Positions 9,125 through 18,165 of a DNA stretch of 64,000 bases are shown here, in pieces. The translations under genes were made by a program, and so were the position numbers. The notes under the pieces are model-generated. The model had not been told where the DNA came from, did not search any database, and saw only the letters and a program-made list of their open reading frames with translations. The DNA comes from Rahnella ecdela (lineage in GTDB: Bacteria > Pseudomonadota > Gammaproteobacteria > Enterobacterales > Enterobacteriaceae): NCBI RefSeq assembly GCF_019049625.1, contig NZ_JAFMOY010000110.1, positions 20,804-84,803 on the forward strand. The letters run 5' to 3'. Every line of letters starts with the position of its first letter. The stretch's first letter is position 1.

Positions 9125-10414
9125 TTGGAGCACGTCTCGACAACAACCCTGATCATCACATTGATCATCATGGTGGTGGTTTCGGCTTATTTTTCAGCCT
9201 CCGAAACCGGTATGATGACACTCAATCGTTACCGGTTACGTCACCTGGCCAAGCAGGGTAACCGCGCGGCGCGCCGCGTCGAAAAGCTGTTAAAACGCCC
9301 AGATCAACTGATCAGCCTCGTGCTTATCGGCAACAACCTGGTCAACATTCTTGCTTCCGCTCTGGCAACAATTGTGGGCATACGTCTGTACGGTGATGCA
9401 GGTGTGGCGATTGCCACCGGTGTGCTGACGTTTGTCGTCCTGCTGTTCGCTGAAGTGCTGCCAAAAACATTTGCCGCACTGAATCCTGAACGCATCGCAT
9501 TCCCGAGCAGTATTTTGCTGCGCCCGCTGCAAAAAATCATGATGCCACTGGTGTGGATCCTCAACAGCCTCTCCCGCCTGTTGATGAGGATGTTCGGTAT
9601 CCAGACCACAACCGGCCTCAGCGACGCGGTGAGTAAAGAAGAGCTGCGTACCATCGTTAACGAGTCGCGCTCGAACATCTCCCGTCGTAATCAGGACATG
9701 CTGCTTTCCGTGCTGGATCTGGAAAAAGTCACGGTGGATGACATCATGGTGCCGCGCAATGAAATCGTCGGTATCGATATCAACGACGACTGGAAATCCA
9801 TCATCCGCCAACTGACGCACTCACCTCATGGCCGCATCGTGCTTTATCGTGATTCGCTCGATGATTCGATTGGTATGCTGCGCCTGCGTGAAGCCTACCG
9901 CCTGATGACCGAGAAAAAAGAGTTCACCAAAGAAAATCTGCTGCGCGCCGCCGATGAGATTTACTACATTCCTGAAGGCACTCCGCTGAACATTCAGCTG
10001 GTAAAATTCCAGCGGAATAAAAAGAAAGTGGGCATTGTGGTGGACGAATACGGTGATATTCAGGGGCTGGTGACGGTCGAAGATATCCTTGAAGAGATCG
10101 TCGGCGATTTCACAACGTCTATGTCACCCACGCTTGCCGAAGAAGTCACGCCGCAAAGCGACGGTTCTGTCCTGATTGAAGGCAGCGCAAACGTGCGCGA
10201 GCTGAATAAAGCGTTTAACTGGCATCTGCCGGAAGACGGTCCCCGCACCATTAACGGTATGCTGCTGGAAGTGCTGGAAGAAATTCCCAATATCGGCACC
10301 AGTTTGCGCATTGAAGACTACGAAGTTGAGGTTCTGGATGTGCAAGACAATATGATCAAGCAGGTGCAGGTTCGTCCGTTACAGCCTTTGAAAAACACCG
10401 TGAATCAGCACTAA
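9125..10414 (+). CDS. yfjD: CNNM/CorC-family transporter YfjD
   Basis: 429 residues: N-terminal DUF21 membrane domain with about four transmembrane segments, a pair of CBS domains (DDIMVPRNEIVGIDI and VVDEYGDIQGLVTVEDI), and a C-terminal CorC/HlyC-type domain. The family is linked to magnesium/cobalt handling; the substrate here is inference. The start is TTG at 9125 (MEHVSTT), with AAGGA 8 nt upstream. No in-frame ATG precedes the first membrane segment, so the TTG is needed to keep it complete. Confidence 0.9.
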   Translation: MEHVSTTTLIITLIIMVVVSAYFSASETGMMTLNRYRLRHLAKQGNRAARRVEKLLKRPDQLISLVLIGNNLVNILASALATIVGIRLYGDAGVAIATGVLTFVVLLFAEVLPKTFAALNPERIAFPSSILLRPLQKIMMPLVWILNSLSRLLMRMFGIQTTTGLSDAVSKEELRTIVNESRSNISRRNQDMLLSVLDLEKVTVDDIMVPRNEIVGIDINDDWKSIIRQLTHSPHGRIVLYRDSLDDSIGMLRLREAYRLMTEKKEFTKENLLRAADEIYYIPEGTPLNIQLVKFQRNKKKVGIVVDEYGDIQGLVTVEDILEEIVGDFTTSMSPTLAEEVTPQSDGSVLIEGSANVRELNKAFNWHLPEDGPRTINGMLLEVLEEIPNIGTSLRIEDYEVEVLDVQDNMIKQVQVRPLQPLKNTVNQH

Positions 10415-10433
10415 CCCTCTGAATCTCAGGCAT

Positions 10434-10463
10434 AAAAAAAGACGCGAAGTTCGCGTCTTTTTT
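10434..10463. terminator. bidirectional terminator between yfjD and luxS
   Basis: GACGCGA/TCGCGTC stem (10441-10457) with A-tract on the left and T-tract on the right, so it can serve both convergent genes. Confidence 0.88.
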
Positions 10464-10483
10464 GTCTTCCGCACACATCAAAA

Positions 10484-10999
10484 CTAGATGTGCAGTTCGG
10501 ACAGTTTTTCTTTTGGCAGGGCCAGTTCGTCGTTATGGTTCACCACAACGTCGTGGTCGAGAATGTGCTGCGCGATTTCCTGCGCTTCTTTCAGGGAATG
10601 CATCTCGAAAGTACCACACTGGTATTCATTCAGCTCAGGGATCTGACGCTGCTCTTTTACCTTCAGAACATCTGCCATCGCCGCTTTCCAGGCATCTGCC
10701 ACGCGTTGCTCTTCCGGCACACCGATCAGGCTCATATAGAAACCTGTGCGGCAACCCATCGGAGAAATATCGATGATCTCAACACCGCTACCGTTCAGAT
10801 GGTTACGCATGAACCCTGCAAACAGGTGCTCAAGAGTATGAATACCACGCTCAGGCATCACTTCAATGTTCGGGCGGCAGAAGCGCAGATCGAACACAGT
10901 AATGGTGTCCCCGTGTGGGGTATGCATGGTTTTTGCGACGCGAACAGCAGGTGCTGCCATACGGGTATGGTCTACGGTAAAGCTATCCAACAGTGGCAT
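10484..10999 (-). CDS. luxS: S-ribosylhomocysteine lyase LuxS
   Basis: 171 residues, the usual enteric length. Cleaves S-ribosylhomocysteine to homocysteine and DPD, the AI-2 precursor, in the activated methyl cycle. The metal ligands are visible: HTLEH at about residues 54-58 and the cysteine in YQCGTF near 128; FCRPN is also present. It shares its upstream region with the divergent micA. Confidence 0.98.
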   Translation of the reverse strand: MPLLDSFTVDHTRMAAPAVRVAKTMHTPHGDTITVFDLRFCRPNIEVMPERGIHTLEHLFAGFMRNHLNGSGVEIIDISPMGCRTGFYMSLIGVPEEQRVADAWKAAMADVLKVKEQRQIPELNEYQCGTFEMHSLKEAQEIAQHILDHDVVVNHNDELALPKEKLSELHI

Positions 11000-11042
11000 A
11001 TCGTCACCTCTCCTAAATAAATTAATTTTTTTTACGAACTCA

Positions 11043-11072
11043 GGAAACCTTTTCCCAGCATGCGGGTCTTAA
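11043..11072 (+). promoter_or_regulatory. sigmaE-type promoter of micA
   Basis: GGAAACC (11043-11049), 16-nt spacer, GTCTTAA (11066-11072), which resembles the RpoE consensus (GGAACTT / GTCTAA). The conserved MicA 5' end begins 6 nt downstream. E. coli micA is RpoE-dependent. Confidence 0.8.
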
Positions 11073-11077
11073 TTAGT

Positions 11078-11151
11078 GAAAGACGCGCATTTGTTATCAT
11101 CATCCCTGTAAACAGAGATGTTTATTTGGCCACATTGATTGTGGCCTTTTT
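11078..11151 (+). ncRNA. micA: MicA small RNA
   Basis: About 74 nt. The 5' part (GAAAGACGCGCATTTGTTAT, 11078-11097) matches the E. coli MicA seed region as I recall it. Next come the small hairpin around CCCTGTAAACAGAG and a terminator GGCCACA/TGTGGCC followed by T5CT4. It lies between luxS and gshA on the opposite strand, the conserved MicA locus. In E. coli this Hfq-dependent RNA represses ompA and other porin mRNAs under envelope stress. 3' end placed at the first T run. Confidence 0.94.
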
Positions 11152-11173
11152 CTTTTCTACTCAACGCTACTTT

Positions 11174-12745
11174 CTATTCAACGCTACTGCCTGCATTCGC
11201 AGCCAGGTATTCTTCAAAGCTTAGCTTATCCGCCGCTTCCAGTGCGCGCTGACGCTGCCATGAACCGTCCTGCTCAGCCATTAACGCGCTGGCATCTAAT
11301 ACTTCCAGTGGCTCACTGACCAGCATCTGACGATACTTCTCTGCCAGTTCCAGCCCAAGATTACCGACGCCCTGCTGTTTCAGGTCTTTGAGGATACGCG
11401 CCGAGTAAGTCAGCTCAGGATCATCAAACGCCGCAACCAGTTCTTTGCAGACATCCTGATAAAGGTTATCGCCGTTCTGGTTATCCATAACCTGAGCCAC
11501 ACGGTTCAAATCAGCAAACAACGCATTACCCACTTTGGCTAATGGCTGACGTTCATCGTTACACCCCATGCCGATCGTCTGGCCCGGTTTGCGCCCTTCA
11601 AGGATCACCCGGTTCCAGTTCTTACGCGTACAGAGCAGCTCATCACTGTTCATTTCCGGCGCGTCGGCTAAAGCACACCATACCAAAAACAGATCCAGGA
11701 AACGCGCCTGGGTAGCATCAATACCTACTGGGGAGAACGGATTGACGTCCAGCGAACGGACCTCAATATATTCGATCCCGCTGCGCATCAGCGCATCAGA
11801 AGGTGTTTCACCCGCTTTGGTGACGCGCTTAGGGCGAATTGGCGCATAAAGTTCGTTCTCAATCTGTAACACATTGGTGTTCAGTTGCAGATATTTCCCG
11901 TCCTTCTGCACACCCATTTCCGCATATTCAGCAGACGGTGTGCGGATCGCTTTCTTCACGCCCTGAACATACGTGGTCAGGTCATTAAAGGTAATGCCCA
12001 GATTGCTTTGTGATTTATTGGTGTAACCCAAATCACTCAGACGCAGTGATGTCGCATACGGCAGATAGCACAATCCCGCTTCGGTATATTCAAACGGCAA
12101 ATCTGTTTCACGCCCTTTCAGGAATGAAGAACAAATTGCAGGAGAGGCACCGAACAGATAAGGGATCACCCAACCAAAACGGTAATAGTTGCGGATGAGT
12201 TTGAAATAACCCGCAGATATCGCCTCTTTGCCGCTTTCAACATCGGTCACGCCCAGCTTTTCCTGCCAGAACGTCAGCGGCAGTGAGAAGTTGTAGTGGA
12301 TGCCGGAAATGACCTGCATCAGTGCGCCATAACGGTTTTTAAGACCTTCACGATAAAGCGTTTTGAAGCGCCCTGCGTTGGAGGAACCGTACTGCGCCAG
12401 CTCGATATCCTGTCCAGATTCGATAAAGCACGGCATGCTGAATGGCCACATCCGCTCGTCACCGAGTTCACGGGCCACGTGACGATGAATATCACGCAGG
12501 AACGCCATCAGATGCTCAATATTGTCATCGACGGGCGTAATGAATTCTAATAAGGCTTCAGCAAAATCGGTGGTTATCCAGTGATGCGTTAGTGCCGCAC
12601 CTAAAGATTCCGGGTGGCCGGTTGTCGCTAATGAGCCATCGGGATTGACCCGCAGCGTTTCACGCTCAATACCGCGACGAATACCTTTTAATGCCTGAGG
12701 GTGGGCTTCCAGCCAGGAAAGCGCCTGAGATACATCCGGGATCAA
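11174..12745 (-). CDS. gshA: glutamate-cysteine ligase
   Basis: 523-residue ATP-dependent ligase making gamma-glutamylcysteine, the first step of glutathione synthesis (E. coli 518). I use the TTG start at 12745 ([12 protein letters not shown] follows the initiator) because GGGAGG lies about 5 nt upstream and E. coli gshA also starts at TTG with the same N-terminus. The frame stays open 28 codons upstream without a comparable ribosome site. An 11-bp direct repeat (11161-11171 and 11178-11188) spans the 3' end. Confidence 0.96.
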   Translation of the reverse strand: MIPDVSQALSWLEAHPQALKGIRRGIERETLRVNPDGSLATTGHPESLGAALTHHWITTDFAEALLEFITPVDDNIEHLMAFLRDIHRHVARELGDERMWPFSMPCFIESGQDIELAQYGSSNAGRFKTLYREGLKNRYGALMQVISGIHYNFSLPLTFWQEKLGVTDVESGKEAISAGYFKLIRNYYRFGWVIPYLFGASPAICSSFLKGRETDLPFEYTEAGLCYLPYATSLRLSDLGYTNKSQSNLGITFNDLTTYVQGVKKAIRTPSAEYAEMGVQKDGKYLQLNTNVLQIENELYAPIRPKRVTKAGETPSDALMRSGIEYIEVRSLDVNPFSPVGIDATQARFLDLFLVWCALADAPEMNSDELLCTRKNWNRVILEGRKPGQTIGMGCNDERQPLAKVGNALFADLNRVAQVMDNQNGDNLYQDVCKELVAAFDDPELTYSARILKDLKQQGVGNLGLELAEKYRQMLVSEPLEVLDASALMAEQDGSWQRQRALEAADKLSFEEYLAANAGSSVE

Positions 12746-12830
12746 ATTGACCTCCCGCTCGGTGAAACCATTAATTTGCAAGCATACTGAGTCTGCATAG
12801 ATGTGACCATAATTGATAGCTGATGCCAAT

Positions 12831-13259
12831 CTAACCGAACCATGAGAGCCCCTCCAGCGTCACAATCGTCAAAAGGATGTAACGCACCGCTTTTCCAATA
12901 CACATGAAAAAGACCACAGGCCCCCACGGCATTCGCAGCCAACCTGCTAACACGCATAACACATCGCCTATCACCGGTAACCAGCTCAGCAATAAAGCCG
13001 CCGGTCCAAAGCGCTTCAACCAACCCTGTGCAACGTGAAGTCCACGCTGAGGTTTAAGCTGTGGCAGAAAGCGTCCGATAATGACGTTGGTTATGCCACC
13101 TAAGGTATTGCCAACAGTTGCAGACAAAACCAGTGCCGCTGGCATTGCGCTGCCAGCTGACAATAAAGCGACTAATAAAACTTCTGAATTACCAGGCAAA
13201 AGCGTGGCACTTAAAAAACTGCTGCCGAATAAAGAAGCCAGCGCCACGGCGCCGCTCAC
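12831..13259 (-). CDS. yqaA: YqaA-family membrane protein (DedA/SNARE-associated-like)
   Basis: 142 residues, same length as E. coli YqaA, with several hydrophobic segments and the family residues LPGNSEVLL near the N-terminus. Function not established; distantly related to DedA membrane proteins. Starts with GTG at 13259, overlapping the yqaB TGA by 4 bp (GTGA), so it is translationally coupled to yqaB. Confidence 0.9.
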   Translation of the reverse strand: MSGAVALASLFGSSFLSATLLPGNSEVLLVALLSAGSAMPAALVLSATVGNTLGGITNVIIGRFLPQLKPQRGLHVAQGWLKRFGPAALLLSWLPVIGDVLCVLAGWLRMPWGPVVFFMCIGKAVRYILLTIVTLEGLSWFG

Positions 13260-13822
13260 AACGTGCGCACGTCCACAAAATCCATATTGGCGCGTTTCGC
13301 AGCCTCAATACCGAAATCTGCATCTTCAAAGACAACGCATTTTTCAGGAGGTACGCCGATTAACTCAGCGCAACGCAAAAAAGTGTCTGGCGCAGGTTTG
13401 TGGTTCTGAACGTCATTAGCGCCCACAATCGCATCGAAGCAATCACGCAGGCCCAAATGCCGTAACAGTGCATCCGCCATCCAGTGCTCACTGCCCGTCC
13501 CCACTGCCATTGGCCGGCGGCCACGATAAGCCTTCACCACATCAATCAGCGGCAACGGACGTACGGTATCGAGTAACATTTCCTGCACCGCCGCCGTCTT
13601 CTCAGCCGCCAGAAGATGGGGATCCATCTCGACGTTATTACTGTCGATGATAAACCTGGCGATGCGCCAGGTCGGAGAACCGTTCAGAGCAACCATGGAT
13701 TCGAAATCATACTGCATGCTGTATTTAGTCAATACCTGATGCCATGCCTGACGGTGCGTCGGTTCGGTATCTAATATGGTGCCATCCATATCAAATATTA
13801 GCCCTTCGTAACGATCGTACAT
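13256..13822 (-). CDS. yqaB: HAD-superfamily sugar phosphatase YqaB
   Basis: 188 residues, the E. coli length when started at 13822 (MYDRYEG), with TGGAG 6 nt upstream; in-frame upstream codons add six residues without a better site. HAD motif I is FDMDGTILDTEP with the nucleophile Asp, and the later motif VFEDADFGIEAA is present. E. coli YqaB dephosphorylates fructose-1-phosphate and 6-phosphogluconate; substrate assigned by homology. Confidence 0.92.
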   Translation of the reverse strand: MYDRYEGLIFDMDGTILDTEPTHRQAWHQVLTKYSMQYDFESMVALNGSPTWRIARFIIDSNNVEMDPHLLAAEKTAAVQEMLLDTVRPLPLIDVVKAYRGRRPMAVGTGSEHWMADALLRHLGLRDCFDAIVGANDVQNHKPAPDTFLRCAELIGVPPEKCVVFEDADFGIEAAKRANMDFVDVRTL

Positions 13823-13840
13823 CGAAAGCTCCATGATCAC

Positions 13841-13975
13841 GAAAAAACAGGAAAACTACTTTATCGCAAAGTCTTTCGAAAGTCGCATTTTGTCCGCACC
13901 TACAGCACATCCGAACACGCGGGAAAGATCAGGGAAATGAAAAGGAAGAGATAAAATCAGGAGGTAAAATGCAGA
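13841..13975. other. spacer between yqaB and the tRNA operon terminator
   Basis: Holds the upstream region of yqaB (minus). No open frame with family similarity and no convincing RNA structure seen. Confidence 0.5.
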
Positions 13976-14001
13976 AAGCAAAAAACCCGCCGAAGCGGGT
14001 T
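13976..14001 (-). terminator. terminator of the serV-arg tRNA operon
   Basis: AACCCGC/GCGGGTT stem with CGAA/TTCG loop at 13984-14001. On the minus strand it is followed by TTTTTTGCTTT. It ends the tRNA transcript about 140 bp past the last tRNA. Confidence 0.88.
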
Positions 14002-14013
14002 TATCTAATAGGC

Positions 14014-14034
14014 TGCACCCAGAAAGATTATTCG
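14014..14034 (-). repeat. degenerate copy of the tRNA-Arg 3' end
   Basis: About 20 bp resembling the tRNA-Arg 3' acceptor/T-arm strand: TGCACCCAGAAAGATTATTCG here against TGCACCCAGGAAGATTCGAA in the true genes (plus strand). No tRNA body is attached. Enteric tRNA operons often carry such 3'-end repeats downstream of the last tRNA. A small GTTGCT/AGCAAC hairpin lies nearby at 14055-14068. Confidence 0.6.
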
Positions 14035-14143
14035 GCAGAGCCTCGCCCTGCGGGCCGTTGCTAAAGCAACATTATCTTCCTTCGTGCTACCTTCATGCCG
14101 GAGGACTCTATATGAAAGCCGTCGCTGCAACATGTTTGGAATA

Positions 14144-14220
14144 TGGTGCACCCAGGAAGATTCGAACTTCCGACCGCTCGGTTCGTAGCCGAGTACTCTA
14201 TCCAGCTGAGCTATGGGTGC
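14144..14220 (-). tRNA. tRNA-Arg (ACG), copy 1
   Basis: 77 nt with encoded CCA. Minus strand begins GCACCCATAGCTCAGC; anticodon loop CTACGAA gives ACG (read as ICG). T arm GTTCGAATC. Last tRNA of the operon. Confidence 0.97.
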
Positions 14221-14267
14221 ATTGGGGTCGTGCTGAGTTTTTTTTTGGAAAATACTAAGAGAAAGAA

Positions 14268-14344
14268 TGGTGCACCCAGGAAGATTCGAACTTCCGACCG
14301 CTCGGTTCGTAGCCGAGTACTCTATCCAGCTGAGCTATGGGTGC
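14268..14344 (-). tRNA. tRNA-Arg (ACG), copy 2
   Basis: 77 nt, identical in sequence to the copies at 14144 and 14455, with encoded CCA and ACG anticodon. 47 bp separates it from copy 1 and 110 bp from copy 3. Confidence 0.97.
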
Positions 14345-14454
14345 ATTTTGATTCTTACTGCAGATTTACCTGACCATTTTTCCGTACTACGTCGGCTTTT
14401 GCCTTTGCCCGTCACGCTCATTTGATTGCAAATCAACATACGTTCAGAAAAGTA

Positions 14455-14531
14455 TGGTGCACCCAGGAAGATTCGAACTTCCGACCGCTCGGTTCGTAGC
14501 CGAGTACTCTATCCAGCTGAGCTATGGGTGC
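14455..14531 (-). tRNA. tRNA-Arg (ACG), copy 3
   Basis: 77 nt, identical to the other two copies. Lies 8 bp downstream of tRNA-Ser. E. coli has four such tRNA-Arg genes in the matching operon; three are present here. Confidence 0.97.
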
Positions 14532-14539
14532 ATTTTAAA

Positions 14540-14632
14540 TGGCGGTGAGGCGGGGATTCGAACCCCGGATGCAGCTTTTGACCGCATACTCCCTTAGCAG
14601 GGGAGCGCCTTCAGCCTCTCGGCCACCTCACC
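14540..14632 (-). tRNA. serV: tRNA-Ser (GCU)
   Basis: 93 nt class II tRNA with long variable arm. Minus strand begins GGTGAGGTGGCCGAGAGG; anticodon GCT in CCTGCTAAG; encoded CCA. First tRNA of the operon, matching E. coli serV in sequence and position. Confidence 0.97.
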
Positions 14633-14694
14633 ATACGCCTCTTGCGAGTGTACTGACTAACTTTGTTTAAGCTCATCGGCACTGCGTGGCGCAC

Positions 14695-14722
14695 ATATTA
14701 CTTTCTGGCCCTTATAAGTCAA
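14695..14722 (-). promoter_or_regulatory. serV: promoter of the serV-arg tRNA operon
   Basis: Minus strand: TTGACT (14717-14722), 16-nt spacer, TAATAT (14695-14700), then a GC-rich discriminator (GTGCGCC). This is the typical form of a stringently controlled stable-RNA promoter. Confidence 0.82.
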
Positions 14723-14926
14723 ACCCTTTTTTCCTAACAATCACCCGTTTGGACATTTCACGCGCAACATGAGCAGTTTGAAGACAAAAACAGAGGCCGA
14801 CTGCACAAAAAACGTCTTCATTTTTAGCAAATGACAAATCGGGAGCGTTCGACAGAAGGAAATCAAAAACGAAAAACACAGGAAAATAAGGGAGGGAAAA
14901 TCGATAACGCGCAGAAAAGAGGATCA
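14723..14926. other. AT-rich spacer upstream of the tRNA promoter
   Basis: About 200 bp between the tRNA promoter and the csrA terminator. A-tracts are frequent, as expected for an upstream activating/Fis-binding region. Only a weak GAAGAC/GTCTTC dyad (about 14778-14818) is seen; no gene found. Confidence 0.45.
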
Positions 14927-14949
14927 GCGCCTCGCCATCAGCGAGACGC
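14927..14949 (-). terminator. csrA terminator
   Basis: 9-bp stem with one G-U pair (14927-14935 with 14941-14949), 8 bp past the csrA stop. The downstream tract on the minus strand (CCTCTTTTCT) is only weakly U-rich. Confidence 0.6.
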
Positions 14950-14957
14950 CTCGTAAA

Positions 14958-15143
14958 TCAGTAACTCGTCTGTTGAGACTTCTCAGCCTGAATACGCTGA
15001 TAAATCTCTTCACGGTGAACAGAGACCTCTTTCGGCGCATTCACACCAATGCGCACCTGATTACCTTTAACACCTAAAACGGTAACAGTAACCTCATCGC
15101 CAATCATGAGGGTTTCACCAACTCGGCGAGTTAGAATAAGCAT
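14958..15143 (-). CDS. csrA: carbon storage regulator CsrA
   Basis: 61-residue RNA-binding dimer that binds GGA motifs in mRNA leaders and controls glycogen, motility, biofilm and other traits. [16 protein letters not shown] and the [18 protein letters not shown] core with its RNA-contacting Arg are intact. AAGGAG is about 6 nt upstream and itself contains a GGA, consistent with the known autoregulation. BarA, at 52657, heads the two-component system that antagonises CsrA through CsrB-type RNAs. Confidence 0.98.
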   Translation of the reverse strand: MLILTRRVGETLMIGDEVTVTVLGVKGNQVRIGVNAPKEVSVHREEIYQRIQAEKSQQTSY

Positions 15144-15338
15144 TCTTTGCTCCTTGAATAATTAAAAGAGTCGGGTCTCTCAGTTTCCCGGCCATTATCG
15201 ATCATAAGCGGGTAAAACGTAAGCCATGACCCCTACATTAAATGTAAGCAGCTTGCAACTTCAGCCATGAGTACTTTAAGTTTAGCCGATATCGTCATTG
15301 TCGCGACTTTAATCGCGAAGCTCACACCGCCATTAAGA

Positions 15339-15379
15339 CTGAAAACGCCATACAGCACAATAGATTATGGCGTTTTCAG
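15339..15379. repeat. perfect 14-bp inverted repeat between alaS and csrA
   Basis: CTGAAAACGCCATA (15339-15352) and its exact complement (15366-15379), 13-nt loop, 21 bp past the alaS stop. Probably the alaS transcript terminator or an RNA 3'-end stabiliser, though no long U tract follows. It lies upstream of the csrA promoters. Confidence 0.7.
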
Positions 15380-15399
15380 GGTTAGCTATTTATTTCTTA

Positions 15400-18027
15400 T
15401 TACAGCTTAGCTTCAACCCAGGCTTCAACAGTCGCCAGAGCAGCAGGCAATGCCTGCACGTCGCTGCCGCCTGCCTGCGCCATATCAGGACGACCACCAC
15501 CCTTGCCACCGACCTGCTGTGCTACAGAAGCAATCAGCTCACCGGCTTTAACGCGATCAGTCAGATCTTTCGTGACACCTGCAATCAGGCTGACTTTGTC
15601 ATCAGCGATGGTTGCCAGAACAATAATCACAGAACCCAGCTGATTTTTCAGATCATCAACCATCGTACGCAGAATTTTAGGCTCTACGTTATCCAGCTGA
15701 CGAACCAACAACTTAACGCCTTTCACTTCTTTCGTCTGGCTGGAAAGTGAAGCACTTTCCTGCGCAGCTTGCTGGCCTTTCACCTGTTGAAGCTCTTTTT
15801 CCAGCACACGTGAACGCTCAATCAGTGAACGGATTTTATCGGTAATGCTGTTCACATCGCCTTTCACCAAATGCGCAACGTCCTGTAGCAAATCGCTTTG
15901 CTGATGCAGAGCATTAATTGCATTCTCACCGGTGATCCCTTCAATACGACGAACACCTGCTGCGGTACCGGATTCACTCTGAATACGGAACAGACCGATA
16001 TCCCCGGTACGACTGGCGTGAGTACCGCCACACAGTTCGGTGGAGAAATCACCCATGGTCAGAACACGAACGCTGTCTTCGTATTTCTCACCAAACAGCG
16101 CCATTGCGCCTTTTTCTTTAGCTTCTTCCAGATCCATGATCGTGGTCTGAATTGGCAGGTTACGACGAATTTGAGCATTCACCAGATCTTCGACCTGACG
16201 GATCTCTTCTGGTTTCATCGCTTCAAAATGAGAGAAGTCGAAACGCAGATAGTTGTCATTAACCAGAGAACCTTTCTGAGCCACGTGTTTACCCAATACC
16301 TGACGCAGCGCAGCGTGCAGCAAGTGAGTGGCAGAGTGATTCAGACGGATACGTTCGCGGCGCGCCACATCTACTTCAGCTTCAACACTGTCGCCAATGC
16401 TCAGCTCACCGGCATTCAGGGAGCCCTGATGACCAATCGCTTTACCGTATTTCTGGGTATCAGATACTGAGAAAACGCCTGATGCCGTTTTCAGGATACC
16501 TTTATCGCCCACCTGGCCACCGGATTCGCCATAAAACGGCGTATCATCCAGCACCACGATAGCGTTAACGCCCGGCTTGATATCATTGACTGGCTGACCA
16601 TCAACAAACAGCGCCACCACTTTTGAATGGCGTTGCAGATGTTCGTAGCCGGAGAACTGAGTCACGCCATCAACACGAACCATGCTGTTGTAATCGGCGC
16701 TGAAACCGCTGGACTCACGCGCACGACGACGCTGTACTTCCATCGCTTTCTCAAACCCAGCTTCGTCGACTTTCAGATTGCGTTCACGGCAAACGTCAGC
16801 AGTCAGATCCAGCGGGAAACCAAAAGTATCGTACAGACGGAAAGCGATTTCGCCGTCCAGAGTATCGCCTTTCAATGCGGACAATTCTTCGTCCAGCAAC
16901 GCCAGACCGCGCTCCAGGGTACGGGCAAACTGTTCTTCTTCGGTTTTCAGCAGTTGCTCGACCATCGCCTGTTGTTCTTTCAGTTCTGTTGCCGCCGGAC
17001 CCATCACTTCAATGAGCGGAGCAACCAGTTTATAGAAGAACGTGTCTTTCGCGCCCAGCATGTTGCCGTGGCGGATCGCACGACGAATGATGCGGCGTAG
17101 CACATAACCACGGTTTTCATTCGATGGGATCACGCCGTCTGCAATCAGGAATGCGCAGGAACGGATATGGTCGGCAATAACGCGCAGGGATTTGTTGGTC
17201 AGATCAGTCGCGCCGGTAACTTCAGCCACCGCAGCGATCAGTTTCTGGAACAAGTCGATGTCGTAGTTAGAGTTCACATGCTGCATAACTGCAGTGATAC
17301 GCTCCAGCCCCATTCCGGTATCTACCGACGGTTTTGGCAATGGCAGCATGGTGCCGTCAGCCTGACGGTTGAACTGCATGAACACCAGGTTCCAGATTTC
17401 GATGTAACGGTCGCCATCTTCTTCAGCAGAACCCGGAGGGCCGCCCCAGATATGATCGCCATGATCGTAAAAAATCTCGGTACAAGGACCGCAAGGACCG
17501 GTATCGCCCATCTGCCAGAAGTTGTCAGAAGCGAATGCGCCGCCTTTATTATCGCCAATGCGGATAATGCGTTCTTTTGGAACGCCGACTTCTTTTTCCC
17601 AAATCTCAAACGCTTCGTCATCAGTCTCATAGACGGTGACCCACAGCTTTTCTTTCGGCAGATTGAACCAGTTTTCGCCGGTCAGTAATTCCCAGGCGTA
17701 GTTGATGGCATCGTGCTTGAAGTAATCGCCGAAGCTGAAGTTGCCCAGCATTTCGAAGAAGGTGTGATGACGTGCGGTATAACCGACGTTTTCGAGGTCA
17801 TTGTGCTTACCACCTGCGCGGACACAACGCTGGGACGTGGTTGCGCGGTTGTAATCGCGCTTATCCAGACCGAGGAAAACGTCTTTAAATTGGTTCATCC
17901 CGGCATTGGTAAACAACAGTGTCGGATCGTTTGTCGGGACAAGCGAACTGCTTGAAACAATGTTGTGTCCCTTACTATGGAAGAAATCGAGAAACGCTTG
18001 ACGGATCTCAGCGGTGCTCTTGCTCAT
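15400..18027 (-). CDS. alaS: alanyl-tRNA synthetase
   Basis: 875 residues (E. coli 876). Class II synthetase charging tRNA-Ala. N-terminal catalytic domain begins [20 protein letters not shown], an editing domain carries [11 protein letters not shown] and the CGGTH zinc site, and the C-terminal oligomerisation domain has [15 protein letters not shown]. The start is 18027 because family proteins begin there and CCGGGATATTT precedes it; the frame remains open 26 codons upstream. Confidence 0.98.
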   Translation of the reverse strand: MSKSTAEIRQAFLDFFHSKGHNIVSSSSLVPTNDPTLLFTNAGMNQFKDVFLGLDKRDYNRATTSQRCVRAGGKHNDLENVGYTARHHTFFEMLGNFSFGDYFKHDAINYAWELLTGENWFNLPKEKLWVTVYETDDEAFEIWEKEVGVPKERIIRIGDNKGGAFASDNFWQMGDTGPCGPCTEIFYDHGDHIWGGPPGSAEEDGDRYIEIWNLVFMQFNRQADGTMLPLPKPSVDTGMGLERITAVMQHVNSNYDIDLFQKLIAAVAEVTGATDLTNKSLRVIADHIRSCAFLIADGVIPSNENRGYVLRRIIRRAIRHGNMLGAKDTFFYKLVAPLIEVMGPAATELKEQQAMVEQLLKTEEEQFARTLERGLALLDEELSALKGDTLDGEIAFRLYDTFGFPLDLTADVCRERNLKVDEAGFEKAMEVQRRRARESSGFSADYNSMVRVDGVTQFSGYEHLQRHSKVVALFVDGQPVNDIKPGVNAIVVLDDTPFYGESGGQVGDKGILKTASGVFSVSDTQKYGKAIGHQGSLNAGELSIGDSVEAEVDVARRERIRLNHSATHLLHAALRQVLGKHVAQKGSLVNDNYLRFDFSHFEAMKPEEIRQVEDLVNAQIRRNLPIQTTIMDLEEAKEKGAMALFGEKYEDSVRVLTMGDFSTELCGGTHASRTGDIGLFRIQSESGTAAGVRRIEGITGENAINALHQQSDLLQDVAHLVKGDVNSITDKIRSLIERSRVLEKELQQVKGQQAAQESASLSSQTKEVKGVKLLVRQLDNVEPKILRTMVDDLKNQLGSVIIVLATIADDKVSLIAGVTKDLTDRVKAGELIASVAQQVGGKGGGRPDMAQAGGSDVQALPAALATVEAWVEAKL

Positions 18028-18165
18028 AAATATCCCGGAATCATGCTGGAAGAACGGCTCTTGAGCCGGATAACGCTGCATATGGCAGCAATCTGTACAG
18101 CTCACGAACGAAAAAGTGCGGATAAGATAAAATTTCTGCGCGGGGAAGTAAAATACCGTATGCGG

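Noticed and set aside
14058..14373. Two short frames across the tRNA-Arg genes
   Set aside because: They translate the complement of tRNA sequence, a common false gene.
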